Part shown: positions 32,270-42,158 of the stretch, piece after piece
How the letters are laid out: every line of letters starts with the position of its first letter
Numbering within the stretch: position 1 is the stretch's first letter
Assembly (NCBI GenBank): GCA_030533445.1
Contig: CM060069.1
Coordinates: forward strand, 3,129,256 to 3,193,255
Length of the DNA: 64,000 nucleotides
Origin: Cyprinodon diabolis
Lineage: Eukaryota; Chordata; Actinopteri; Cyprinodontiformes; Cyprinodontidae
Direction of reading: 5' to 3'
Position numbers and translations under genes: made by a program
The notes under the pieces: generated by a model
Seen by the model: only the letters and a program-made list of their open reading frames with translations
Database searches by the model: none
Told to the model about the DNA's origin: nothing

Positions 32270-33881
32270 CAGGTGCTGGTCATAAAATTAGAATATAATG
32301 AAAAAGTAGATTGATTTCAGTAATTCCATTTAAAAAGTGAAACTTGTATATTATATTCATACATTACATACAAACTCATATATTTCAGATGTTTATTTTG
32401 TTTAATTTTGATGATTACAAATGACAACAAATGAAAATCTCAAATTCATCATATCAGAAAATTAGAATATTGTGAAAAGGTTCAAAATTGATGGCCCCTG
32501 GTGCCACACTCTAATCAGCTAATTAACTCAAACCACCTGCAAAAGCCTTTAAATGGTCTTTCAGTCTAGTTCTATAGGCTACACAATCATGGGGAAGACT
32601 GCTGACTTGACAGTTGTCCAAAAGACGACCATCGACACCTTGCACAAGGAGGGCAAGACACAAAAGGTCATCGCTAAAGAGGCTGGCTGTTCACAGAGCT
32701 CAGTGTCCAAGCACATTAATAGAGAGGCGAAGGGAAGGAAAAGATGTGGTCGAAAAAAGTGTACAAGCAAGAGAGATAACCGCACCCTGGAGAGGATTGT
32801 GAAACAAAACCCATTCAAAAATGTGGGGGAGATTCACAAAGAGTGGACTGCAGCTGGAGTGAGTGCTTCAAGAACCACCACACACAGACGTATGAAAGAC
32901 ATGGGTTTCTGCTGTCGCATTCCTTGTGTCAAGCCACTCTTGAACCACAGACAGCGTCAGAAGCGTCTTGCCTGGGCTAAAGAGAAACAGGACTGGACTG
33001 CTGGTGAGTGGTCCAAAGTCATGTTCTCTGATGAAAGTAAATTTTGCATTTCCTTTGGAAATCAAGGTCCCAGAGTCTGGAGGAAAAGAAGAGAGGCACT
33101 TCATCCACGTTGCTTGAAGTCCAGTGTAAAGTTTCCACAGTCAGTGATGGTTTGGGGTGCCATGTCATCTGCTGGTGTTGGTCCATTGTGTTTTCTGAGG
33201 TCCAGGGTCAACGCAGCCACATACCAGGAAGTTTTAGAGCACTTCATGCTTCCTGCAGCTGACCAACTTTTTGGAGATGCAGATTTCATTTTCCAACAGG
33301 ACTTGGCACCTGCACACAGTGCCAAAGCTACCAGTACCTGGTTGAAGGACCATGGTATCCCTGTTCTTAATTGGCCAGCAAACTCTCCTGACCTTAACCC
33401 CATAGAAAATCTATGGGGTATTGTGAAGAAGAAGATGCAATACACCAGACCCAACAATTCAGAAGAGCTAAAAGCCACTATTAGAGCAACCTGGGCTATC
33501 ATAACACCTGAGCAGTGCCACAGACTGATCGACTCCATGCCACGCCGCATTGCTGCAGTAATACAGGCCAAAGGAGGCCCAACTAAATACTGAGTGCTGT
33601 ACATGCTCATACTTTTCATGTTCATACTTTTCAGTTGGCCAACATTTCTATAAATCCTTTGTTTTTATTGGTCTTCAGTAATATTCTAATTTTCTGGTAT
33701 GATGAATTTGAGATTTTCATTTGTTGTCATTTGTAATCATCAAAATTAAACAAAATAAACATCTGAAATATATGAGTTTGTATGTAATGTATGAATATAA
33801 TATACAAGTTTCACTTTTTAAATGGAATTACTGAAATCAATCTACTTTTTCATGATATTCTAATTTTATGACCAGCACCTG
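32270..33881 (+). mobile_element. Complete Tc1-type DNA transposon
   Basis: A 1612-bp element with ends CAGGTGCTGGTCATAAAATT and its inverse, flanked by the TA target duplication (32268-32269, 33882-33883). The terminal inverted repeats extend inward about 200 bp with very few mismatches. It contains one uninterrupted transposase gene. It sits in the ERV integrase gene, whose protein frame is continuous if the element and one TA are ignored. Confidence 0.97.
32589..33593 (+). CDS. Tc1 transposase, open reading frame intact
   Basis: Cut-and-paste transposase of 334 residues, the usual Tc1 length. MGKTADL at 32589 is the likely start; an in-frame ATG 12 codons upstream is not typical of the family. 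The N-terminal part holds two helix-turn-helix DNA-binding units (VIAKEAGCSQSSVSKHI near residue 40, and the second up to about 110) separated by a basic GRKRCGRKK linker. The catalytic triad is Asp148 (MFSDESKF), Asp238 (FQQDLAPAH) and Glu273 (NPIENLWG), spaced as DD34E. No stop or frameshift is visible. Activity is unproven. Confidence 0.96.
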   Translation: MGKTADLTVVQKTTIDTLHKEGKTQKVIAKEAGCSQSSVSKHINREAKGRKRCGRKKCTSKRDNRTLERIVKQNPFKNVGEIHKEWTAAGVSASRTTTHRRMKDMGFCCRIPCVKPLLNHRQRQKRLAWAKEKQDWTAGEWSKVMFSDESKFCISFGNQGPRVWRKRREALHPRCLKSSVKFPQSVMVWGAMSSAGVGPLCFLRSRVNAATYQEVLEHFMLPAADQLFGDADFIFQQDLAPAHSAKATSTWLKDHGIPVLNWPANSPDLNPIENLWGIVKKKMQYTRPNNSEELKATIRATWAIITPEQCHRLIDSMPRRIAAVIQAKGGPTKY

Positions 33882-33883
33882 TA

Positions 33884-34938
33884 TCATCCCCAGTCACAGG
33901 CATCGGTGGAACGAGCTAACGGAGTGCTGAAATCTAAAATAGCTAAGATAATAGCTGACAGCAACAACCGTTTAACATGGGTTGACGCCTTGCCTGTTGC
34001 ACTGATGGCAATGCGTTCTCAAACTAACCGAATAACCCATCTTACCCCTCATGAAATGCTTACAGGTCGACCAATGCCTCTCCCACAGGTTCGAGGACCC
34101 CAGCAGGAGGAGGTTTCCCTGGCACAGCTCGAGCGTGAACTGGGGGATTACCTCAGATCCTTAACCCTTATTCACAGGCTTATATTTCAACAGGTGAAAG
34201 CAGCTCACAGCCGAGATGAGACACACATTCCAGTGGACGTCAGGGACGTTCAAGTTGGTGAAAGTGTATTCATACGAGTCTTTAGACATCAGTTGAATGA
34301 GCCTCGTAGGGAAGGCCCCTTTAAAGTTGTACTTACTACTCCCACTGCCCTGAAAGTTGAAGGTAAGCCCTTCTGGTTCCATAAAAACCACTGCACCCGG
34401 CATCGGCCGCCAGACCCATCTGGACTCGATCCAGGACCGACGGGCTCTGCGCATGCTGACAGGGCAGCAACAAGTCTCCCTCCGCAGCAACCCACCACAA
34501 GCTCACAGACGTTGGAATCAGACACTGATGTACTCACACTGCCGTCCACATCAGCTGGTCGAAGGCGTTCAGCTCGCCTGGCGAGCCGGCGGTCTCCAAT
34601 GTCAGGGGACTCTGAGGATGACAGTGTTCATTCTTATGCTTCCCCTCCACCTTCTGACCCCGGGTAGCACTGATGATGATCCTTCTGCCGCTCAGAGCTC
34701 TGATGGGTCTGACCCAGATCCATCCCTCGTTCAGGCACTGGACGAACTTCTTTCTTGTGACTCACCAGATGTTGGTGGAGTCCTGTCCCCTCCACATCCC
34801 TCACCTGTACCTTCCCCTTTCCTCCCCTCCCTCTCCCCTTCCTCCTCCACGGCGAGTGGGCCGTCGATCGACTCGGTCCCGCCCACCCCATCGCCGTCTG
34901 GGCGTCTCTCGCATGCGTCTTCTTCCGAGTCTGACTAG
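33884..34938 (+). pseudogene. ERV integrase, C-terminal part and Pol tail
   Basis: The protein resumes as HPQSQASVERANGVLKSKIA (catalytic Glu), then the integrase C-terminal region (LTHLTPHEMLTGRP is the typical block here, read THLTPHEMLTGRPMPLPQV) and a beta-barrel-like segment with GPFKVVLTTPTALKVEGKPF. The frame ends at 34667, but the sequence continues in another frame to 34938 as an acidic, Ser/Pro-rich tail (DDDPSAAQSSDGSDPDPSLV). This suggests a frameshift near 34660. The tail overlaps the env start by 26 bp. Confidence 0.85.
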
Positions 34939-36493
34939 TTTTCTTGTTCTGTTAACCCTTTGTGGGTTAACAAGGGGGGATCTTATTAAGTTTACTACTA
35001 AAAATGCACACACACATTTAATGCGTCAAACACAAACAAGCGCCTTAGCAATGATAACACTAGCTACTAACCAAGGGGTAATCAGTTATAATGAGGGGGA
35101 GAATATATCACTAATGCATGTGCAAATCAAAGGATATGATTATGTAATGTCTGAAGAAATTTTAGGGAAGTCAATGGGGAAACAAATTGGCTTGGAATTC
35201 CACGAGGCATGGACTGCCGTGGGGATGGGGATCATTGAGGTAAGATGCAGAACAAACATATGCCAAAACACACTAACAAAACAAGTAATGACAGTACAAA
35301 GAGCGCATAGAGTGGTACAACTAATGAATAGAAGACAGAAAAGAGATCTAGACAAATTAAAAACTGCACACTGGGAGACCAATATGTTCCACCAATGGAT
35401 TCAGTACTCTGTCCACACAATGTTCATAGCCAAAAAGCGCCCTAAAGATGATTGTATAGCTTGCTATAATGTTAAAAAATTACCAGCCCTTCGGATTCTA
35501 CCAGGAAGTAAAATAGGTGACTGCCAAGTAGTTGGGATAATGTGCTTTGCTCACTGTGCCATGCATATCGCTGCAGGTGGGAACGCATGGTCAAAGAATT
35601 GGACAGTATGCCCCAGAGCGCTGAACTCCTCAATAAACGATGTAAAGAGAACGTTCTCCCTCCCACCAGTAATACAAAAACCAGCTGAACTGATTTTTCC
35701 GTTTTGTATAGCCCGAGGGAAAGAATTAGAAGAGGTGACCAATAGAACCTCTAAACAGATGTGGACAACAGATAGACTGGTGACATGCAGTAATAGAACA
35801 TGGTACCCACCGACTAAGGATGGGAATTCCACCCACCACGTTAAGTTTTGTAGAACTAGTCCCAAAGCTACCATACGTTGTGAACAAGTAATACCAGATG
35901 GGGGACATGTCATCTATGAGTTCCAACCTTTAAGTGCTGCTCAATACCACATTCCGAGCTTGGCAAAGGGATCTGCCCCTTTAGGTTACATTTTTTGGAT
36001 GTGTCACAATGAGATCCAGATGCTGGTCACATTAGCCGCTCAGTGGGAAGGCATCTGTGCACCAGTAATGCTGACAGGACAACTGAAGTTAATAGTAAAT
36101 AACCCAACAGGCATTAATGAAACATCTAACGAAATAACCAACCGCGCTAAAAGAAGTACTCCCATTAAACACGAGTGGAAAACATCGGATGAGGTATATA
36201 TCACCTGGGATCAGGTCCCATATGGGGTACCTGAAGAACAGGTTGCCATAGGGAGTGATTGGATCATAAGTGGAAGAGGAACAGGTTCAGTACCAATCTA
36301 CGGATCAATTGTTAATGCGCAGTATATAGCTCGCAATAGTAGGTGGGTAAATCTCCTATGGTATAATCAACAAAGGTTTATAAACTTTACAATAAAGGGC
36401 GTAGATCTGGTGAAGGAACAATTGCATGCTACTTCACTAATGGTTCTGCAAAATAGGTTCGTGCTAGAATCCCGTATGGCAGGGGTATATTAA
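34913..36493 (+). pseudogene. env: ERV envelope, truncated in the transmembrane subunit
   Basis: An open frame of 526 codons from the ATG at 34913. Residues 1-22 are a signal peptide (MRLLPSLTSFLVLLTLCGLT). The surface part has several N-glycosylation sites and a CIAC motif (residues 181-184), like the CxxC of gamma/epsilon-type envelopes. RAKR at 411-414 is a furin-type cleavage site. Only 112 residues follow: the frame ends after LMVLQNRFVLESRMAGVY, at the first heptad-repeat region, so the CX6CC motif, membrane span and tail are absent. It is classed as a truncated gene; envelopes of this kind mediate receptor binding and fusion. Confidence 0.82.
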
Positions 36494-36581
36494 TTTGCAT
36501 AATGATGACTCATATACCTATTCACGTAGATATAGTAATTTGCATGCTGAAGTTTTATGGGCTATATGCCTCCTAATGTTA

Positions 36582-36625
36582 TATAAATATGCCACACTAT
36601 GTCTCCAAATGCAGATTAATTGAAC
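36582..36625 (+). promoter_or_regulatory. Possible internal promoter and splice acceptor before the 3' ORFs
   Basis: TATAAATA at 36582-36589 lies 37 bp before the ATG of the first small ORF, the spacing expected of a TATA box with a short leader. CTCCAAATGCAG at 36603-36614 could instead be a splice acceptor. Foamy viruses use an internal promoter for their 3' genes; whether this ERV does is an inference. Confidence 0.4.
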
Positions 36626-37036
36626 ATGGCGGAGTCTTATGAAGAATATGAGGAAACTTATTATTTCCCAACTACCGAGGCATGCATAGAATACAACAAT
36701 AGAAGGAGAGACTTCACACAGGCGTCGGTAGGCACACAAGTAGAGGAGGCGACGGGCTCTAATATTCCTCACAGGCAGCAAGAAGATCCAGCAGGGGGGC
36801 CAGGTGTCACACCTCCGGGATGGAACAGACCCATGATGACACCCAGGAGGCAGCCGGATAATCAACCACCACCGCCTACAGGGAGGCCAATGTCCAACCA
36901 ATGTCCAATCACCTGGGGCCCTGCAGATCGACATCAGCCCAAGCAACACCCCCGCAAACCCGGAGTACGGAGAACAACTCGCTGGACCACTTCAGGAGCT
37001 GCCATCCACATCAGGCGTGCGGCTGAGGCGCAATGA
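36626..37036 (+). CDS. ERV accessory-type ORF 1 (unknown function)
   Basis: An open frame of 136 codons starting MAESYEEYEETYYFPTTEAC. The first 45 residues are rich in Glu and Tyr; the middle is Pro/Gly-rich with PPPPTGRP; the end is basic (RKPGVRRTTRW). It lies where complex retroviruses keep regulatory genes, between env and the 3' LTR. No known family was recognised. Its 3' part overlaps ORF 2 in another frame, so the two may be separate spliced products or one gene with a frameshift. Confidence 0.55.
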   Translation: MAESYEEYEETYYFPTTEACIEYNNRRRDFTQASVGTQVEEATGSNIPHRQQEDPAGGPGVTPPGWNRPMMTPRRQPDNQPPPPTGRPMSNQCPITWGPADRHQPKQHPRKPGVRRTTRWTTSGAAIHIRRAAEAQ

Positions 37037-37466
37037 GATGAGGCCTCCCCCTCCGCGAGCATGGCGAGACACGATCTTCGCAGGCCTATGTGTCAGCATA
37101 GAGGAGTATCAGCACCTCACAGGGTTCTTTGCTCATCCAATGCATACCTATCGCTGCGTCAACGACATGGAGCCTGAGATCACCTCTTTGACCAAAGAGG
37201 TGTATTCAAAAATGATGAAGGGTCTGAAGTACTATACCACACGTCAACCCATAGAAGCTGTTCGCAGCAGGGTATACAAAACCAGGCAAACAGGGAAGAT
37301 GCAGCGTTTGACCCGAGAAAATCAGGAGCTGAGACATCAACTTCAGGAGGCACGTAACACCATAATCACCCTGCAAGGAAGGTTGCTGCAGCTGACCACT
37401 GATCAAGGTCGCATCACTGCTACTACTACTACATTGCTGCAGCTGCCGAGGCCACGTTATCAATAA
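36837..37466 (+). CDS. ERV accessory-type ORF 2 with C-terminal coiled coil (unknown function)
   Basis: This frame is open from 36837 to 37466 (209 codons); the first ATG is at 37038, giving 142 residues, and CCCTGCAG near 36925 could be a splice acceptor for a longer form. The start region reads IDISPSNTPANPEYGEQLAG, more protein-like than ORF 1 in the overlap. The core has WRDTIFAGLCVSIEEYQHLT; a basic stretch is followed by a heptad-patterned coiled coil (RLTRENQELRHQLQEARN). A basic region next to a leucine-zipper-like helix would suit a dimeric nucleic-acid-binding regulator. No homologue is recognised. Confidence 0.55.
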
Positions 37467-38086
37467 TCTCAACCCCATCACCATACTGGATATAAAGGAC
37501 AATACTGATTATTAATGATTATGAATACCTATGTTAAAGATAACTGACAAAATAATTGTGTATCACATATGTGACAGTACAAGTACTGTGCAGGAGAGAG
37601 CCACATGGTTACTCGTATGTTGGTTGTAATGACGGTCCCTTGACCATTAGATGATGCGATTTTCTGGCATAGTCCAGGCATGATGGAGCTTTTCTTGGAT
37701 TATTTATGGGTGTGTAATGACACCATGTGGAGGGGAATGCAGTGAACTAGTAGGAGACAAACCTGCTTGGGCATTGGGATTCCCCTCTGCTGAGAAAACA
37801 ATAACTGAAAATCCTTCTACAAAAAAAGTAAGCAAGGTCCTCATAAGTGAGCCAGGAGGGGGATCCCTCTTTATTTTAAGACGGTCTTCATTTTTTACAT
37901 TTTACCTTTTACATTTTGTTATTTTGTCATGTAATCACAACATCTTATATCAGTCACTACAAGCATATGGTGTGTTTTAGTCTCTCTTTTAGTTCGGTGT
38001 GCAAAATATACAAACAGCAGTTACTTTTGAAACTTCACATTTATAGTATAGTTTATCACTTTGACAATCACCAATAGATTCACTTA
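37467..38086 (+). other. ERV 3' non-coding region
   Basis: AT-rich sequence between ORF 2 and the polypurine tract. A short open frame (37717-37980) has no recognisable feature. Nothing else can be supported. Confidence 0.4.
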
Positions 38087-38116
38087 GTGATCCTTTTCAG
38101 GATCACAGGGGGGAAA
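38087..38116 (+). promoter_or_regulatory. ERV polypurine tract with adjacent hairpin
   Basis: AGGGGGGAAA (38107-38116) directly precedes the 3' LTR, the site where plus-strand DNA synthesis is primed. Immediately upstream is a perfect 7-bp hairpin, GTGATCC (38087-38093), loop TTTTCA, GGATCAC (38100-38106). Confidence 0.8.
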
Positions 38117-39044
38117 TGTAGTGAATTAATCTGCACCAATAATTAGAATAAAATGGAATTAAATGTTTTACAATGCATATAGAGTTGTTTCTCAATAAAT
38201 ACATTTATGTTATTAAGGCCAAAGAGAGAGAAAGAGAGCAGTGTGTGTATGGCTCTGCAGCTGGCCCTTTGAAGTCTTGAAAGCCGAGTAAGATGCAGGT
38301 AATGGACAGGAGACAGAAATATTAAATTGAATCCAAGGTGCAGGGCTACAGGGATGAGGCCTTTTGATGATGAAGTCACACTCATTAAAAATGAATTATT
38401 TGGACATATCAAGGTTGTGCAGGCCAGCTGCACCAACTGTGATGTATGAGTTGTCATATCCAAAATGATACTGTGCGGTACGGAGCAGGTACTGAGCGAC
38501 ATATATGTGATGTGTTACTAAGATGCTAAGTTTTAAGGTTATGCTGACCGTTTTCAAAGAAATGTTATGATCATAAGTCACACTGGATGAAAACTTTGTT
38601 TTGACATTTTAATGATTAAGGCCATGATGTGTTTTTGATTTAATGGCAAGAAATGTCACCATGACCTGTAACAAAGGCTTTTAATTAAATATATAAAAAA
38701 TATGTTTTGAAGGGGGTTTTCCCCCGGTAAGATAAAAATAATTGGACTTACCCGTGGAAAAGTACCTAAAATGAGGTAAGAATAGGAGGGGCTTGTGGGA
38801 GGAGCCCACAAGCACCTAGAGTGTATAAAAGAAGGCCATTTTCAACATTTTGTCAGTTGCTCACCAGTGATCAGCTCATGTGGTTACTTTGTATTTTGCA
38901 ATAAACCACGTTGGACCTGGACTCAGTTGCTTCTGCCTAATTTTTGATCATTGTCTGAAGACTTTTCTACTGCTTTTTAAGGACTCTGAATTTTATTAGA
39001 CTTAGCACTAATTTTAAGTCGTTGGGAGGACATTTTCCACGACA
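38117..39044 (+). mobile_element. ERV LTR, downstream copy
   Basis: A 928-bp LTR matching 14059-14987. TATAAAAG is at 38824-38831 and AATAAA at 38900-38905. It is followed by AAGT and then gypsy A integrase sequence. The upstream LTR is flanked by GAGT, so the target duplication here carries one change. Confidence 0.94.
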
Positions 39045-39890
39045 AAGTTCTGTTCTCTGTTGGGGATCACGGTCAGTCTGTCTTCAGGTTTTCACACCCA
39101 AACAGACGGTCAGACAGAGAGGGCCAACCAAGAGGTAGAAACTAAGATCCGCATTCTCTGTGAGGCTGATCCTACTAAGTGGGCCAGCCAACTCCCTTGG
39201 GTCGAGCATGCTGTCAACTCAACTCCCTCCAGCACCACTGGGTTGTCCCCTTTTTACATTGTTTTTGGTTTCCAGCCACCGCTGTTCACCATTCAGCAGA
39301 AGGAATCCAGGGTTCCTTCGGCCCATCTTTTGGCCCTCAGGTGCCAGCGGGCCTGGAGAAGGGCTAGAAGGGCCATTTCTAAATCCCTGGTAAGCCAGGC
39401 CAAAGCTGCTAACCACTGGAGGGTTCCTGCGCCCGCTTATCGGGTGGGTCAAAGGGTTTGGCTGTCCACTAAGGACCTGCCATTGAGGGTGGACAGTAAG
39501 AAGCTGGCTCCCCGTTTTATCGGGCCCTTCTCTATCTCCAAGGTGGTGAACCCGGTGGCCGTCCGCCTTGACCTTCCTCGTTCATTACGGGTACACCCCA
39601 CATTTCATGTGTCCGGAGTCAAGCCTGTTGTAACCTCCAGGTTTGTGCCCACCTCTAGCTCGCCTCCACCGATACGTTTTATTGATGGGGGCCCAGCCTA
39701 CACTGTCAACCGTCTCTTAAGGTCCAGACCGAGAGGCAGGGGGCTCCAGTATCTGGTAGACTGGGAGGGTTACGGGCCTGAAGAGCGATCTTGGGTCCCA
39801 GCCCGTTTCATTTTGGACAAGGACCTGATCAGGGATTTCCACAGAAATCACCCTGAGCAGCCTGTTGGGGCATCTGGAATCCGCCCTTGA
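39045..39890 (+). pseudogene. Gypsy A integrase C-terminal half and chromodomain
   Basis: The protein continues from 14058 with [19 protein letters not shown] (catalytic Glu), [19 protein letters not shown] and [21 protein letters not shown] chromodomain follows at about 39680-39850 ([20 protein letters not shown]). The 276-codon frame is unbroken and ends at 39890. Confidence 0.94.
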
Positions 39891-39901
39891 GGGGGGGGTT
39901 C

Positions 39902-40667
39902 TGTCATGGTCCTGGCACTGGTGGCTTGATTGCTTAGTCCACCCACCTGTTTAGCTCTGCCTGTTCTCTCATCTTTTCTTATCCCTTCCACCTGGTTCCA
40001 GCCCCTATATATACTCTTTGGTTTCTAGCTTACGGTGCCACATTATTCTAGCTGTTTTGGTGAGAGTAACTCTAGCGTTCGAACTACTTTTCTGATTATT
40101 CTGTTTGGTGACCTGTTTCTGTCTTGTGGATCCCGAGTTTTGCTTCGCCCCTGTTCTGCTCAATTAGTATGATCGGCTCTGGACTGTGTATTGGATGCAA
40201 CAGGCTTACCGAACCTGGACTGTTTTCCTGACCATGGCTTGGACTCCCTCATCGGTACCTCATCGGCTCTCAGATCTCCTGGTAAACGAACTTGGTTCTG
40301 TTTTGACTTCGGCTTGGATCTCCCTTTCTGGCAACACCTGCTCCTCGGCGCCGTTTGGCTTCAGCGCCACTCTCCTCACTGCGCTTCGGGGGCCGCTCCC
40401 GCCTGCGGCGGAGGACCGTCTCCTTCGCGGATTCCTCCCCTCCTTCTGTGATCGGACTGAACTTTGAACCAGGTCAGTGACTTTAGCTCTTAACTGCTTC
40501 CAGCCATCTATTCTTAGTCACTGACCTGAGTTTCTGTTTCCACAGAGGATCCGTGTAATCCGCCCCTGCTGACGCACCGTTTCACGCAGCTTGTTAAATA
40601 AAGTCTGTTAAACTCTTCCAGCTCTGTCTGTCTGAATATTGGATCCAAGGTTTAGAGCTTCCTGACA
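39902..40667 (+). mobile_element. Gypsy A 3' LTR
   Basis: It begins TGTCATGGTCCTGG and ends AGCTTCCTGACA (766 bp). The tract GAGGGGGGG (about 39889-39897) upstream primes plus-strand synthesis. TATATATA lies near 40009 and AATAAA near 40599. A diverged relative is at 2162-2730. Confidence 0.92.
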
Positions 40668-40845
40668 GTAAGGCCTGACATTGTAATTTACTTGTCTGTT
40701 TTAATTTGTGTTATATTCTTATGCGTTTCTGTCTCTGCTTCATGAATATGGTACAGACCTATGGTGCAATTAATATCTGGTTTGAAAGTGCTTCATAAAT
40801 ATGATTGACATTGACATGATTAGGTTTTTGTTTTATTTTGCTTAG

Positions 40846-41203
40846 GAAAGGTGTCCAGTTCAGGCAAATGTAGTGCTGGAACAGTTGCTGTCTTCTGTCC
40901 TAAGCCTACGGACATCGCTTTCTGACCAAGCACTGACATCTTTGTCAGCCCAGTCACCACTGGCCTCAACATCTCCTCAATGGCTGTTGACCATGCTTAA
41001 CTTCTCAGAAACATCAACTTTGTTCTCCTCACAGGCACCTGATTTCCAGCCCTCCACTCAAGTACAACCAGTTTTACCATCTTCAAATCCACAGGTGATT
41101 ACCATTGAGGACCAAGCACCAGCTTCTCCATTAATGATGAAGATGAAGATGAAGAAGAGCCCCCTGAGTCTCCACAACATCCGGCAGAGTTGCCTTTGGA
41201 TGA
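40846..41203 (+). pseudogene. Exon of a HECT/G2E3-like gene, linker region
   Basis: The exon follows TTTTGCTTAG and ends before GTGAGT. It opens with CPVQANVVLEQLLSSVLSLR, then Ser/Thr/Pro-rich sequence, and ends in an acidic stretch (INDEDEDEEEPPESPQHPAE) that is one frame away from the first part. The switch lies between 41095 and 41130. An acidic linker before a HECT-like domain is usual in this multicopy fish family. The frame change suggests a pseudogene or an unrecognised small intron. Confidence 0.55.
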
Positions 41204-41311
41204 GTGAGTCAAAACTGTATATTCTGGCAGGTTCTATTATAATTAATTTTGACAGCTGCAAACCATTGTTTACTCCAACAATACACAATAAAATATATTT
41301 TCTTTATACAG

Positions 41312-41619
41312 AACAGATCTTCAGACTATAGTAGCAAAGCTATACGAGGTTGATATGCCTTTCTGTCCTACAAGCAACCAAATAAATGTGTTCAGGGACA
41401 GTATTTTAGAATGTAGCCTGCATGCCTTCAGAAGATGCCTTTTTGATCCAGCAGCAAAACTGGATCTTGTTTTTGTGGATGAAGAAAACAACGCTGAAGG
41501 GGCAGTTGATAAAGGTGGTCTCACACAAGAGTATCTAAGACTGTTAATAACGGCCATTCATCAATCGAATGCCTTAGAGGGGCATGAGAATGACCGCCAT
41601 CTAGCTTTTGACACCAGTG
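41312..41619 (+). CDS. Exon of a HECT/G2E3-like gene, start of HECT-like domain
   Basis: The exon is bounded by TTTATACAG and GTCAGT and joins the previous exon in phase. It encodes LQTIVAKLYEVDMPFCPTSN, INVFRDSILECSLHAFRRC and LDLVFVDEENNAEGAVDKGG, the beginning of a HECT-type domain as in fish proteins labelled G2/M phase-specific E3 ubiquitin ligase-like. Those ligases pass ubiquitin through a catalytic Cys near the end of HECT; no exon with that Cys was found. The next intron holds a 506-bp TTAA-flanked element. Confidence 0.6.
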
Positions 41620-41652
41620 GTCAGTATTCTTTCTTTTTTTTCCACCCAATTC

Positions 41653-42158
41653 TTAAAGCTACAGTGTGTAATAATTACAGGGATATACAGTCAGAAATGT
41701 AATATATTATACATAACTATGTTATTTATCATCATCTACGAGCTCAGCCTCTTAACCTTAATATTTGCGTTGCCTTAGAATTCGTTATTTATAATTACAT
41801 AGGAGCGGGTCTCGCAGCCATGGAGGCAGACATCTTTGCGCTACGGCAGCGCAGAGCCAACAAACTAGAGATTGCGAGATCGCCCATTACGCTCGAAAGT
41901 AACTACGGCAAGTTGAGAGAGATGAACTGAGACGGTACTGAACACACAGACTAATGAAATACTATCTGTAAAATTATCTATGTAAACAAACCTCATCACT
42001 TGAGAAGGTAGGTGATGCGGACGTCGTGGAAGACATTTTGTCCCGTAAAGCTCGCCGTACTGTTGGGGGGGGAGAAGCGGTGGGGGGAGATGTTCATGTT
42101 GCTGCGGTCTGCAGTCTGGACGTTAGATGTCACTGAAAATTACACACTGTAGCTTTAA
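41653..42158. mobile_element. Miniature DNA transposon flanked by TTAA
   Basis: Inverted ends TTAAAGCTACAGTGTGTAAT and ATTACACACTGTAGCTTTAA bound 506 bp without coding capacity. A TTAA at each end fits a piggyBac-type target site, but the family is not certain. Confidence 0.75.

Larger units (their letters stand above)
14059..39044 (+). mobile_element. Endogenous retrovirus, complex, about 12 kb without insertions
   Basis: Two 928-929-bp LTRs (14059-14987, 38117-39044) bracket gag, protease, RT, RNase H, integrase, env and two 3' ORFs. They differ at roughly 16 positions by eye, so the insertion is fairly young. RT and Env style fits class I (gamma/epsilon-like) retroviruses; small genes between env and the 3' LTR recall the position of accessory genes in fish epsilonretroviruses, but no retroviral cyclin was recognised. 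Two gypsy B copies and a Tc1 element are inserted. Many stops and frameshifts make it non-functional as read. Confidence 0.93.

Noticed and set aside
34289..34891. Minus-strand frames opposite the end of ERV pol
   Set aside because: They are antisense shadows of the integrase tail and env start, with no motifs of their own.
36626..37466. 3' ORFs as retroviral cyclin genes, as in walleye epsilonretroviruses
   Set aside because: The position is similar but no cyclin-box pattern is visible in either frame.
39050..39075. TTGGGGATCAC after the ERV LTR as a tRNA primer-binding site
   Set aside because: It is gypsy A integrase coding sequence ([10 protein letters not shown]) and follows both LTR copies, so it is target DNA rather than ERV leader.
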